NCBI GenBank assembly: GCA_038373865.1
Contig: JAXGGA010000091.1
Span: 286,446-350,445, forward strand
DNA from: Uloborus plumipes
Taxonomy: Eukaryota > Arthropoda > Arachnida > Araneae > Uloboridae
Direction of reading: 5' to 3'
DNA: 64,000 bases
Shown: one piece after another, positions 33,426 to 43,335 of the stretch
How positions within the stretch are numbered: position 1 is the first letter of the stretch
Layout of the letters: the number at the start of each line of letters is the position of its first letter
Made by a program: the position numbers and the translations under genes
Notes under the pieces: model-generated
Seen by the model: only the letters and a program-made list of their open reading frames with translations
Told to the model about the DNA's origin: nothing
Databases searched by the model: none

Positions 33426-34509
33426 AACGCAGGCAACATTTCCAGCACTTCAGTGGTTGTCTACTTTGGTCTTTGCGAGCTGCAATCTTCTTCAGGGTCC
33501 CCGACATCTCTTTCATTTGTCGCTCAAGTTTCGAGAGACGAGTTAAGTTCAAATCCTGGGCGCTCACTTCCACGCCCCTGATTGAATGGCGATCCTTGCG
33601 GGATGTTTGCTGTGCAGCCTCGAACTTCATTGCGTAGACCAAACCGGATTTAAGATCTTTGATGTCCGCCATCCGGAGAGCCGTCTGAATTTCCGGACTT
33701 CGCACTCCGTCTATAAAGTAGTTCAGGGCCAGGCTATCGCGAACACTCGAAGGACAGTCCGAGAAGGCGAGATGGGAAATCCTCTCAACGTCTGCTGCAA
33801 AAACTTGAAAAGTCTCTCCAGCCCTCTGGAGTCGGGATTTGAGCTGAAGTTGGCTGAATTCTTTTTGGCAGGATTCGCCAAAGCGAAGCTCCAAGGCCGA
33901 TGATAAGGCTTCGAAGTCGCGGTGTTTGTCCTCTGGGAATGTCTGTAGTATGTCGGCTGCATCCCCTCTCAGCGAGGCTGCAAGTTGACAGGCTTTCGTG
34001 GAAGAGTCCCAGGAGTTTGCTTCTGCAACGATGAGGAACTGCTTCTTGTAAATATTCCACGAGGTCTTCCCGTCAAACGTGGCCAGTTTGATGGATGGAC
34101 GAGAAGTTCCAGCTGCAGCTACACAGTCATTTGAGTTGTTGCAGGATGCTGATAACTTCGATTCAAGTTCTTTAATTTTCTTTTCCATATGGTTTTCTAC
34201 TGTGATGATTCGGTTCTCAAAGCTGTCAACTTTTTCTTCTAGAACCTCCACTTTATTTTCTATGTTGGTAAATTTAGTTTCCACCAAACTTTTCATTGAC
34301 GTTAGATCGCTCTTAATTTCTTCTTGACTTGAAGTTATGCTCGCTGTTAAATCACTCTTTAATTGTTCTTGATTAGTAGCCAGCTCATTCTTTAATTGCT
34401 CTTGATTAGTAGCCAGAGTCGCCATATCATTCTTGAGGTCACTTTTAACAGCGTTGATCGCATCAAGGAGTTGTTTCAGTTGTTCATCCATTGCTCGAGT
34501 AATCACCAT
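33403..34509 (-). CDS. gag: Gypsy gag (3' end abnormal)
   Basis: 368 codons from an ATG 97 bases inside the 5' LTR. The first 140 residues are coiled-coil rich (repeated LKNDMATLATNQEQLKN-type heptads). A retrotransposon capsid-like region follows (FDGKTSWNIYKKQFLIVAEA; LQLKSRLQRAGETFQVFAAD). Near the C-terminus a zinc knuckle starts (CWKC) but the rest is missing: the frame runs into protease-coding DNA and stops. This marks an internal deletion. The product would form capsid but lack complete nucleic-acid binding. Confidence 0.88.
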   Translation of the reverse strand: MVITRAMDEQLKQLLDAINAVKSDLKNDMATLATNQEQLKNELATNQEQLKSDLTASITSSQEEIKSDLTSMKSLVETKFTNIENKVEVLEEKVDSFENRIITVENHMEKKIKELESKLSASCNNSNDCVAAAGTSRPSIKLATFDGKTSWNIYKKQFLIVAEANSWDSSTKACQLAASLRGDAADILQTFPEDKHRDFEALSSALELRFGESCQKEFSQLQLKSRLQRAGETFQVFAADVERISHLAFSDCPSSVRDSLALNYFIDGVRSPEIQTALRMADIKDLKSGLVYAMKFEAAQQTSRKDRHSIRGVEVSAQDLNLTRLSKLERQMKEMSGTLKKIAARKDQSRQPLKCWKCCLRYSPNCDR

Positions 34510-34584
34510 AAAATTCCGAAGTCAAAAAGTCCTTAGGAAGAAAAGTCCAAGTTCACAGATAATTCCAAGAAAGTCCTTGAAGAT

Positions 34585-34602
34585 GCCCCACGTTGGGCGC
34601 CA
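34585..34602 (-). other. Primer binding site
   Basis: TGGCGCCCAACGTGGGGC on the minus strand, starting 4 bases inside the 5' LTR. TGG is the expected complement of a tRNA CCA end. Cognate tRNA not assigned. Confidence 0.8.
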
Positions 34603-34606
34603 AAAT

Positions 34607-35207
34607 TGTAACGAGTCCGTAGCACCTTCAACTTTCTTAAATGAGCATTCCAATCTTGAGGAAGTAACTATAAATTTATTTACAAGTATGTACACTATTT
34701 ACAATAAAGCAGGAAACAATTGCTAAACATCCAGCAATTAGGTAGCAAACAGTACACTGTACTCTCAACAGTAACTCAACACCACGTATCTAACGTGAAC
34801 AGTAATTAAGCAATTACAAAAGCAAAACAAACATCCGCTCAAAGCGAATAAAAACGAGTCACCAGATCAAATCTGAAAGCAACTGACTGACTTGTGTTCA
34901 AGGCCCGCTATTTATACACGGAAAGAAATTACGACAATATTCTAGAAAACCCGGAGCATTCTGTTCATTCATAACTTTAAACAATCCATTCACAAATTCT
35001 AGTGATAAGAAGAAAACCACGCGAAAATGTCTTCACGCTTATTAAAGTTAGGGCAAGTGTAAAAACTGCAAAATGTTACAAGGCCGGTATACAAGTGATA
35101 AAAGTGATATCTTCAGATACTTTTGCAACATGACGTCAGATAGAACCAAAACCAATGAAAATGATGCAAGGCAGGAAAAACAACAACTATTTACAAGATT
35201 TGTAACA
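34607..35207 (-). repeat. 5' LTR of the Gypsy element
   Basis: 601 bp; minus-strand start TGTTACAAATCTTG, end CGTTACA. Differs from the 3' LTR by five substitutions, all transitions, and one 1-base indel. Confidence 0.96.
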
Positions 35208-35273
35208 TTATTATTATTATTTTTTTTTTTTTTTTGAAAACGATGAAGGATTTTTTCTTCGGAGGAACTGTAA

Positions 35274-35417
35274 GGGCCATGCTCCACATCGACGTAAAGC
35301 AGAAAAAATAGGCAGAAGCGTAAAATGGATTCAATGGTGTTCCTATGGAAAGTACCCGGATTTTCGGTTTCTGCCTTCAGTTTCGGTCGCGTTTTACGCT
35401 GATGTGGAGCATGGCCC
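35274..35417. mobile_element. PIF/Harbinger-like MITE
   Basis: Inverted ends GGGCCATGCTCCACATC / GATGTGGAGCATGGCCC flanked by TAA (35271-35273 and 35418-35420), as expected for the TWA duplication of PIF/Harbinger. 144 bp. Right part of a sibling at 13480-13545. Confidence 0.85.
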
Positions 35418-35699
35418 TAACAGTTACACTCTTTAAAAGGTGCGACAAAACTTTATTTATTCGTTAATTTTTTTTTACGTGTCTATTTCATCTGATGAGA
35501 GGGGTATATTTTGCTTTTCGAAATCAGCTCTAAGTGCTAAAAAGGTATGTTTGACATAATTTTCAGTCTCAGATAATCAAGAGAATAATGATCAGATGCG
35601 AGAATGCCGATGTCGATGTACGGGAAAGTAGGCTTGTTTAGTTCTTGACAGAACTTCTTGCTTTTTTTTAACTCTGCTCGCGTTTTCCCATTGCAGGCT

Positions 35700-35891
35700 A
35701 CAGTAAGGATTAAGCGAAATTACATTTATTCACTGTTAATAAAATTATTTATCATAGCTTCTTGATAAAGGTACACTTTAAAAAATAACATTTAAGAAAT
35801 ATTTTTTTTCCGCCGATTCATTGGCATTTTTTGCCGATTATTAATAATCGGCAAAGTGACCGATTACGGCCAATTAATCGGTGCATCCCTA
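35700..35891. mobile_element. hAT-like element (TAGGGATGCACCGAT family), right-end fragment
   Basis: Ends AATTAATCGGTGCATCCCTA; homologous to the right end of 52654-53407. The left end is missing. Its final TA is also the left target base pair of the next element. Confidence 0.7.
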
Positions 35892-36811
35892 CACTGTAAA
35901 AAATGAATGCTGTTTTTATAGTATAATACAGCTAATTTTATAGTAATAAACTGTAAAAGTTGCTAATTTTACAGTGATAAACTATAAATTTTCTACTTTT
36001 ACAGTACTGAACTGTAAAAATGCTGACTTTCCAGTAATAAACTGTAAAATTGTTAATTTAGCAGTTTATTACCGTACATTTGACAGTTTTAAACTGTAAC
36101 CTATGCTGCCAGTATTATACTGTTGTTTTTACAGTATAATTCAGCTAAATTTTACGGCAATAAACTGTAAAATTACGAACTTTACAGTAAGAAACTAAAA
36201 TTGCTAGTTTTAGAGTTTATTACTGTACATTCTACAGTTCTAAATTGGAACCTGTGCTGCCAGTATTATACTCAGGGGTGATTGTGAGTTCGTAAAAAAA
36301 TACCTGAAAGTTTTAAAGAGAAAATGTGTGTGGGGGGGGAGGGGGGTGTTTTTTTAAACTAAAGTCCTTATTACTTGAGCACACCTAATTTATATAATAA
36401 TTAATGTCGGGTAATAAGCGTCAAAAATGAGAAAAATTCTATTTTCATATCCGATGCAAATCGATTGCATTTTTTTTAAATGACGGCATCAAAATCAAAA
36501 AAAGATGCAAATAAAATAATTAATTAAAATAAAAAAACAATTATAATGGCATCTTAACATTTTTATTCGATGAATATTATTTTTATATATATTTTGTTTA
36601 TAATTATATATTTTATCGTTATAATCATCGAAAATTCGAAAAAGAAAAAAAAATCCGGAGGTTTGAAGATAAAAGCATGATTAAAAATACTTTATTTTCG
36701 GTATTTTCAAACATGAAAATACCAGAATCGATCATGAAAATACCGGAAATCCGGTAAAATACCGGAACACAATCACCCCTGTATACTGTAAAAACAACAT
36801 TTTTTGCAGTG
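35892..36811. mobile_element. ACTGTAAAA-family element, copy 3, interrupted
   Basis: Ends CACTGTAAAAAATGAATG / CATTTTTTGCAGTG, TA at both flanks (35890-35891, 36812-36813). Split by the element at 36273-36781. Confidence 0.75.
36273..36781. mobile_element. hAT-like MITE (CAGGGGTGATTGTG ends), nested
   Basis: CAGGGGTGATTGTG / CACAATCACCCCTG, flanked by TATACT (36267-36272 and 36782-36787), only 6 bp. Right half contains AAAATACCGG repeats that pair with the left. Removing it restores the host element sequence TATTATACTGTAAAA. Confidence 0.8.
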
Positions 36812-36815
36812 TAGC

Positions 36816-37071
36816 AATTGAATCGTTTATTTCAGAAACCGCCTAAGCGACGAACACTAGAAGATCGAAAAAGTATTTTTACCGTTATTTATTTAAAAAA
36901 TCGATTCGTATTTCAATATTTTAAACTGAAAAATATCTATAAAAACATATATTCATTTCAGAAAATATTGTTGTAATCGTTCTTAAATAGTTTAACGGGA
37001 TAAAATGCATGTTTTCTTAAAAGTAGAAATTTTGTCGCTTGGGTGGTTTCCGAAATAAACGATTCAATTAT
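36816..37071. mobile_element. Hairpin MITE (AATTGAATCGTTTATTTC ends)
   Basis: About 40-base inverted ends (AATTGAATCGTTTATTTC ... AAACCGCC / GGTGGTTTCCGAAATAAACG). No clear target duplication. Confidence 0.7.
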
Positions 37072-37106
37072 CAAATAGCGCCTACAGGATTTGAAACCGG
37101 ACTTAC

Positions 37107-37289
37107 AGAGGGGTGCCTGTAGCTCTTCCTGGGGCCGCGAAACCAGTCCACCCGCCTCCTCCACACCTCCGCGTACTGCATCCGAATCCACTGCCTCTTC
37201 CAGCGGGGCATCTCGAACGTCTGATAACACCCCTCCACTTCGAATTCGAAGACATTCCGACGACAAAGGAGATCCGCCACACATGTCAT
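37107..37289 (-). CDS. Unrecognised exon-like segment inside kinase intron 2
   Basis: A GC-rich island in AT-rich DNA holds an open frame from ATG (37289-37287) for 61 codons to a perfect donor, TCT|GTAAGT, in phase 0. The peptide (MTCVADLLCRRNVFEFEVEG at its start, later WKRQWIRMQYAEVWRRRVDW) is rich in Trp, Arg and Tyr and is not low-complexity. I do not recognise a family. Because kinase exon 3 also starts in phase 0, this could be an alternative first exon; it could also belong to a nested gene or an old transposon. An in-frame TGA lies three codons upstream of the ATG. A hairpin MITE (36816-37071) ends about 35 bases beyond the donor. Confidence 0.35.
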
Positions 37290-37516
37290 AAAAACCGTTC
37301 ACGGCGGGCGCTTCTCAAAAGTTATGACACCATTCCGAGCGCGGTCACAACTGGAGTGTGCGAATCGTCACAATATCTGCTTAAAAAAATCCTCGAGCAA
37401 GGTGTCCATAAGCTGCATCCACAAAAGCTTCCTTTCTTTCTTAACCCTTTACGCCCGGAATGAATTCGTAAATATGTTTTTCTTGGTTGAAAATACATCA
37501 AATTATATATGTGGAG

Positions 37517-38247
37517 TAGGAAGGGCCGAAAATGACTTTTTTTTTTCGATGATGCGCATTGCGGAAAAGATCCAAGCAGCACACTTCGTTTTTTAAAGGT
37601 TGTAAAATGGTTATTAACGTTGTAACAACCGCTTAAAAAACGTTTATATAACGTTTAAAGGTTATTTGTGCTACCTGGGGATGCCATTAAAAGAGCAAAG
37701 TGCACATAAAAAATTTGAAGTTTTTTGGTCCATTTCTTGATATGAAGCAATTGCGATGAAATTTGGAAAAAATTATTTTGAAAATTTTTTTTAGCACCTA
37801 ACATTTACAAATGCATAATATGTGACAGAGAATGTAGTTATTTCAGATAAGTAAGGCAAAAACAGCATTTTAACGTTTTGACAAAATTTAATTCAAAACG
37901 TAGAGAGGGGCAGGAAATTTCCAAATCTTCTATAGGTATTTGTAGAAGAAGAAGGAATTATACCACAGACCTCCATTTTTTTATGGAATTTCTATGCCCC
38001 CAATTGCACCTTTTCCGCCCTACCCGTTGTCGAAAATGGAAAAAAAAAAAAAAATAATAATAATTTGATAAAAATCTCGAAAAAAAAAATGCATTTTTCT
38101 TTCAAACTTCAACGCAATGGCGACAGATCAAGAAATGGACTAAAAAAACTTCCAATTTTTTTATGTGCTTCTTGCTTCTCCAATGGCACCTGTTCTGCAA
38201 TACCCATCATCGAAATTTAAAAAAAAAGTCATTTTCGGCCCACCCTA
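37517..38247. mobile_element. hAT-like hairpin MITE, copy C (intron 2)
   Basis: TAGGAAGGGCCGAAAATGAC / CATTTTCGGCCCACCCTA with flanks ATGTGGAG (37509-37516) and ATGTGCAG (38248-38255), one mismatch. Contains a nested 109-bp MITE at 37572-37680. Confidence 0.85.
37572..37680. mobile_element. 108-bp hairpin MITE family, second copy (nested)
   Basis: CCAAGCAGCACACTT ... TGTGCTACCTGGGG, inverse orientation of 613-720, inserted with AT on both sides. Confidence 0.6.
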
Positions 38248-38255
38248 ATGTGCAG

Positions 38256-38698
38256 AGTATAAAAATGCTGACTATCACTAGGGCTTAGGCCCTAGGACCG
38301 GTACTAGCTGCTAAGAAAACCGGTTCCTATCGATCACACCGACTGTCGGCAAACTGACTGGTACTTTCGCGTACCAACAGGATTCGAGCAGAACTGGCGT
38401 TGAAACTGCTGGCGGTTCTCTAAAGGAGAGACGAAGGGGTGACGTGGAAATGGCGTAAAAGGTTCCTTCCCTTAAACTTAAAACATCACAAACGAATCCT
38501 TTACGTGTGCAAAGTGGTTATTATCAAAGTTGCCCGGATATTTTTGCTCTGTTAATATTTCTTCCAATAATAATTTTGTCGGGTGAGGGCACTTTTTACT
38601 TTTCGGTGCTCCTCCCAAAAATTGTTTCTCTACCCACCCCTCTTTCTCAACGACTGCAACAGTTACAGTGAGCGGAAGGAAGCAAAGGATTTAATTAC
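38256..38698. other. Intron 2, no gene seen
   Basis: Mixed-composition sequence with no recognised repeat; runs up to the donor of kinase exon 2. Confidence 0.5.
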
Positions 38699-38764
38699 CT
38701 TGTTACTGCTCTCCTCCGAGTTGCTGGCGTCCGTTTTACCCGGTTTCTGCACCATGGCGGGAAG
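38699..38764 (-). CDS. GckIII: GckIII kinase, coding exon 2 (N-terminal linker)
   Basis: This 66-base exon has a pyrimidine-rich acceptor (TTCTTTGTTTAG|CTTCCC) and a donor AAG|GTAATT, and reads LPAMVQKPGKTDASNSEESSNK in phase with both neighbours. It supplies the polar, probably disordered segment before the kinase fold; the DPEL motif that opens the GckIII catalytic domain follows in the next exon. An internal Met (38755-38753) in a good context (GCCATGG) is an alternative start. The intron to exon 3 is about 17.5 kb and holds the Gypsy element and the 146-bp satellite array. Confidence 0.85.
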
Positions 38765-38933
38765 CTAAACAAAGAAGATTTCAAAAACTAGTTCAACAGA
38801 GACACCAAAATGAAAGCCCTAACAAGGCAGAGAGATTTCTAAGCTATTATTCAGCTCGGAGCGCTAAAGAGGAAAGGAACGTTTCGCATTTATTAGCTTG
38901 TACAACTCGTTTCATAAGCTTTACTCGCAGTTA

Positions 38934-39495
38934 CAGTGAACTCTCACTTATGCGCCGGCCCAAGGGACCAACAGAAAAAGGCGCATAAGTGAGAGAGACG
39001 TATAAGTGAACAAGCCTATTTAAAGGACTAAAGCGCAACATAATTCCTAATGAGAGAATGAATAAGAATGTTTCTATAGAAAAGGGACATCTTACTATGG
39101 TTTGGCAATTACTGTAACGTAACAACGATTAAAAGAAAACAAAAAATTGTAAGCATACCTAATTACAAACTGTTCTCTTTACAACGATGCATATAGGTAA
39201 TTATTCCTCTCCGAACTCGAATTCATGGCGGAAAAAATACTTTCCGTGAGCAGTAAAGGCGAAAGATTAAAGAGGAAAGTGAATAAAAGTGCTTATTTTT
39301 TAAAGGAAATATATATATTTTTTTTTTACATTTTAGGTAAAATTCGGCACATAAGTGAAATATTTACATTTAGAGCGCCGCATAAACGAATGAGGTTTTC
39401 ATTATTTTGCTATGGAATGTGCTGGGACCATTCAAAATCGTCGCATGAGTGAAAAAGGCGCATAAATGAGGCGGCGTATAAGTGAGAGTTCAATG
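38934..39495. mobile_element. pogo/Tigger-like MITE, complete copy (intron 1)
   Basis: Inverted ends CAGTGAACTCTCACTTATGCG / CGTATAAGTGAGAGTTCAATG, TA at 38932-38933 and 39496-39497. 562 bp, no intact transposase. Confidence 0.85.
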
Positions 39496-39497
39496 TA

Positions 39498-40027
39498 TTT
39501 ATTTTAGTTATGAGTTTCAAAGACATAACTATATTATGTATTCATGATAATATCGCTGTTTTTTCTCTGAGAAGTCAACGTTATAAGTAGATTTCATAAA
39601 ATTTACTGAAAGAAATTCAATTTACATTTTAATGATTTATTTTTTCTAAGCAATTTTTACGATTTAGGCGGCAGCCTGACTTGAAACATTCTGAAAAATA
39701 CTCAATCATTCTTTTTCAAAACTTTAAATGAGGTAAGACTTAAAGAAAATAAAATTTCCTACAAAATGAGACCAAATTAAGTTTCTAGGATGAATAGTTT
39801 TGGTTTTACAGAGTAAAAACTACGATTTTTGGCTGAAAACCGCTGTTTTCCGTAACTTCACCCTCTTTGAGTGTTAATATTATCCGATTGAGCTAAAACT
39901 TTGCAAATCTCATTTTCTAGCCTATTGGCACATTCTAGAGCAACCACAAAAGATTAGATGAAAAAAAAAAAAATTCCCCATGCTCCTTGTGACCACCCTG
40001 GTGCCACATGCAATATGTAGTTTTAAC
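39498..40027. other. Intron 1, no gene seen
   Basis: AT-rich, nothing assigned. Confidence 0.5.
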
Positions 40028-40745
40028 CAGGGCTGCAGAGTCGGAGTCGGAGTCGGACTGATTTTGGACCAAAGGAGTCGGAGTCGCTGAAAAACATGCC
40101 GACTCTGACCATCTTCGATTTGGATGAAATTTTATGGAGGTGAAAACATATCTTTGAAACTAACAGATACAAATTTTCAGCGTCCAATATCCAAAGCCTA
40201 AGCATCTAAGATCATTAAAAAGGGCTTCAAAATGGCGGGTCTGCTTTGTAAAACGAATTTCTATGTTTGGGCTTATGCAAATGAATAAAAAATATTTGCA
40301 GCAAAAATGCAATGTTTTAAAATAAAGTCTAGCCATTTTACCAGAAAAGGATTAGTTTTGTACGGGGTCAAATGACAAGAGCGGCACTTGTCTTTTGCTT
40401 TGGAGAAAATTGAACTTTTTGAGAGGTCACAATGACCTCCCATGACCTCCAACTGGGATACCCCAGCTTGCTACCCCCCCCTAGAGTCCTGGCTACGACC
40501 ATGAATAAAAATGAAACTTTTAAAAATGGACTTAATATTTCAACCTTTGTTTAGGGTTTTACCCTCTTCACATTTTGGTAAAAAAAATGAATAACAAAAA
40601 AAAAAAAAAAAAATCCCTTTCACATTTTGGTTAAAAAAATGAATAACAAAAAAAAAAAAAAAAAGCAGGAGTCGGGAGTCGGAAGTTTTAAAATCCCGGA
40701 GTCGGAGTCGGAGTCGACCATTTTTCCTCCGACTCCGCAGTCCTG
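40028..40745. mobile_element. hAT-like MITE (CAGGGCTGCGGAGTCGGAG family), copy 2
   Basis: CAGGGCTGCAGAGTC / GACTCCGCAGTCCTG with a perfect 8-bp duplication GTTTTAAC at 40020-40027 and 40746-40753. Contains a local tandem duplication around ATGAATAACAAAAAAA. Ends 76 bases from kinase exon 1. Confidence 0.92.
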
Positions 40746-40820
40746 GTTTTAACAACGTACAAAGAGAGAAATTGCAGACCAACGTTAAACCGATAGACAG
40801 CTCGTATCTCCGACTCTTAC

Positions 40821-40835
40821 CTCGTGGTTCGCCAT
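40821..40835 (-). CDS. GckIII: GckIII kinase, coding exon 1 (5 codons)
   Basis: On the minus strand an ATG at 40835-40833 opens five codons (MANHE) that end on a strong donor, GAG|GTAAGAG. They join in phase 0 to the acceptor of the 38.7-kb exon. A very short first coding exon with a MA- start resembles vertebrate STK25/STK26 N-termini (established knowledge of the family). The choice of start is inferred: the next exon also holds an in-frame ATG (38755-38753), so a shorter protein could start there. A 7-codon upstream ORF lies 15 bases before this ATG. No TATA box or initiator was identified with confidence. Confidence 0.7.
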
Positions 40836-40849
40836 CCCGACAAAGTTGA

Positions 40850-40870
40850 CTAGAATTTCAGGAAGCCCAT
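40850..40870 (-). promoter_or_regulatory. Upstream ORF in the putative 5' leader of the kinase
   Basis: An ATG at 40870-40868 opens six codons and closes with TAG at 40852-40850, 14 bases before the inferred kinase start at 40835. If the leader includes this stretch, it is a classic short uORF that could lower initiation at the main ATG. The transcription start is not known, so this is inference. Confidence 0.4.
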
Positions 40871-40998
40871 TTCCTTGTGCGAGTCACATGTGCGTCGTTG
40901 AAATGTCTCCTGGAAAACAGGCGACAGAGGCATTAACTCCGGAAAAATGACTCTCATAGCACAAAGAATTAACAACAAAAAAAAAAAAAAAACATTTA

Positions 40999-42390
40999 AT
41001 TGAAGGGGCAAGTGGATAAAGGTGATATGTGACAATTTCTGAAAAACTTACTTTTTACCGTGGATGAAGGTAATAAGGTAATCATTTTTCTTTTGAAAGC
41101 TTTTTATAGAAATTAAAAAAAATTGTCACATATCACCTTTATTCACTTGCCCCTTTAATTGTGTTTGTGAGTTAACACAACTGAACACACACTCATTTGA
41201 ATTTGCGTAAATCGGCGAAATTCAAAAGTCACATATGGGTCATTTTCACCATATGCTTACATTTCAGAATTTTTAAGTAATTTTTTTAACTTGCTGTTTT
41301 CTGTTAGAATCACTAACAGATGTCTTTGTCACATATTTTAGGTGTGTGAAAAAGTTATTGGTTGTACACTTTGATGTACATTATTAAGTATTCAAATGCT
41401 GTTGAAAAACTTTAAGTTGCAAGGAAAATTATCGTCCGTTAACATACAAAATCGATATGAAATGCCACTTTTAAACTATATCATAGCGCCTAGAACTAAC
41501 TTCAATTGAAATTATTTGCGTCCCTGAAGCTAAAAACGATGTTTGTGATCATTAAAATATTGATCAAAAATTGTATCGTAACGGACTTGACATTTGGTAA
41601 CGGATTTGACCAATAACGGACTTGACATTTAAACCAAAATGTCAAATTATGGCGAGGTTGTCGACTTTAAAAATCGAACAACAATATGCATTTTCTTAGA
41701 GTTGTATAATGAACAATATTTCGGGATAAAAGTTGAGAAAAAGTAAAAATTAATAGAAAAATCTTTGGTAACAGACTTGACAAAGAATAAAAACACGCAC
41801 TTGGAAGAAATCTTGTGCGAAACGCCACAGCAATACTTCTCGACTCAGGAAAACAAAATAGTACGAAATAGTTACGTCACTAGTTTCTTAAGTTAACTGA
41901 ATACGTGTTACCATCTTTTGACTGCAATAAATACCTTTTTTAGTTTAAATTATCTTAGGGTAACGGACTTGATAAGAACTGTCGGACAAAATATATTCAT
42001 ACATTTCTGAATGAAAAAAGATTACTATTGTCAATATTCATTATGAATATCATATACTAACAGTCAATGTATAAAAATAATTTGTTGTATATAATTTTTT
42101 ATACAATTAAGTACATAAAAAAAATAGTTGAACTTACGAAAATTGGAAATGGACAAGTGTTTTTGCATTGATTCTCATTTTTAAAGACTTATATAAAAAT
42201 AAATAAATAAATTGCAATAATTTGTTGAGTGATAGAATTTTTTTGGGGGTATTTCTTGCAGAAAATAATTGTTCACATTGAATTAAAAACATAAGTTATG
42301 CTTCAAAATCGTCTTTTTAACCTCCGGACAGCAAATGTAAGCAAATTTTGAAAATGATCCATATCACCTTTATCCACTTGCCCCTTCAAT
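40999..42390. mobile_element. TA-flanked DNA transposon just upstream of the kinase
   Basis: Inverted ends ATTGAAGGGGCAAGTGGATA / TATCCACTTGCCCCTTCAAT, TA at 40997-40998 and 42391-42392. A third, inverted copy of the end lies inside at 41121-41160, so the left 162 bases form their own hairpin. GGACTTGACA repeats occur at 41580-41960. An end fragment recurs at 63628-63655. No intact transposase. Confidence 0.85.
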
Positions 42391-42392
42391 TA

Positions 42393-42977
42393 TAAAAGAG
42401 AAATGGTTGTTTTTTCAAATATACCCAGTAACCACTTTCCCCCTGCTCTACCTGACCCAATATGATTCAATTTTGTGTTCTTGCATTTAATTGTTGACAA
42501 ATGATTTTGTGTGTGTGTGTGTGTTCTTGCATCGTAACTCTTGAAATCTTGAAGAATGATTATGAAGTTGAATTATGTCCGAATTCTTCAGAAAGTTTTG
42601 ATTTATGTTAGTTTTTAATATTTTAAGCAAATCATTGGTGTTTCAATGAATTTGGACTTTTCTAATGATTTAGACACAACTTACAAAAAAAGTGGTAGCA
42701 ACAGACGAACTTACATTACAAATGTAACTGGTTTTAGCATAAGCATGAACGTATGTCAAGAAAAAGATTTAAATGTTAAGTAAACACTGCACAGGTTTGT
42801 CTAACCATATCTTGAGAAGAAGTCTTCCAAAATTGTCATCAAATTTAAAGACACTTTCAAAAACCTTTAAAATAATAAATTCACTCACAATATTTAAGAT
42901 AATTTTTAAAAATGTATGCAGGAATCTCACACACACAAAAAAATTCATGTCTGCTTTCTGGGATGTCGAGTCTTGGG
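42393..42977. other. Intergenic, no gene seen
   Basis: AT-rich with a (TG)n run near 42510. Nothing assigned. Confidence 0.5.
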
Positions 42978-42985
42978 GACCTCGC

Positions 42986-43175
42986 CAGGGTCCGATTAAG
43001 ACATTACTGGGCCCTAGACCAAATACTTTTTTGGGGCCCCTGTACTCTGACTTTGTAATTTTAGGCAGTGGATAAAACAATTTTAACCATTGACTAGAAG
43101 CAATTTTAGTCATTTGGGGGCCTTTAAAATGTGGGGGCCCTAGGCGTAGTTGGCTTATTCATTAATCAGACCCTG
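42986..43175. mobile_element. 190-bp hAT-like MITE
   Basis: CAGGGTCCGATTAA / TTAATCAGACCCTG with a perfect 8-bp duplication GACCTCGC at 42978-42985 and 43176-43183. Confidence 0.92.
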
Positions 43176-43335
43176 GACCTCGCTCCTGCCTCAAAAAAAA
43201 AAAAAAAACGAGAGTAGGGGAATATGGGCAAAGTGAAGTGATGAAATATTTACTCTCTTTTAGTACCGCCTAGTTTATAATATTTTAACTAGTTACATGT
43301 CTATTCCAGTACATAGATACAGTCTAACATATGTA

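Larger units (their letters stand above)
29221..35207 (-). mobile_element. Ty3/Gypsy LTR retrotransposon, complete but coding-defective
   Basis: LTRs of about 601 bp at both ends, TG...CA termini on the minus strand, 4-bp target duplication TTAT (29217-29220 and 35208-35211) in a (TTA)n tract. Gene order on the minus strand is gag, protease remnant, reverse transcriptase, RNase H, integrase, which defines Ty3/Gypsy. No envelope frame is seen. It lies in kinase intron 2 in the sense direction. Three in-frame stops, one frameshift and a gag-protease deletion make it non-autonomous. Confidence 0.96.

Noticed and set aside
25477..35891. A single 10-kb hAT element bounded by TAGGGATGCACCGAT and ATCGGTGCATCCCTA
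   Set aside because: The right flank has no matching target duplication, and sequence near both ends is homologous to overlapping parts of the complete 754-bp copy, so these are two separate truncated copies.
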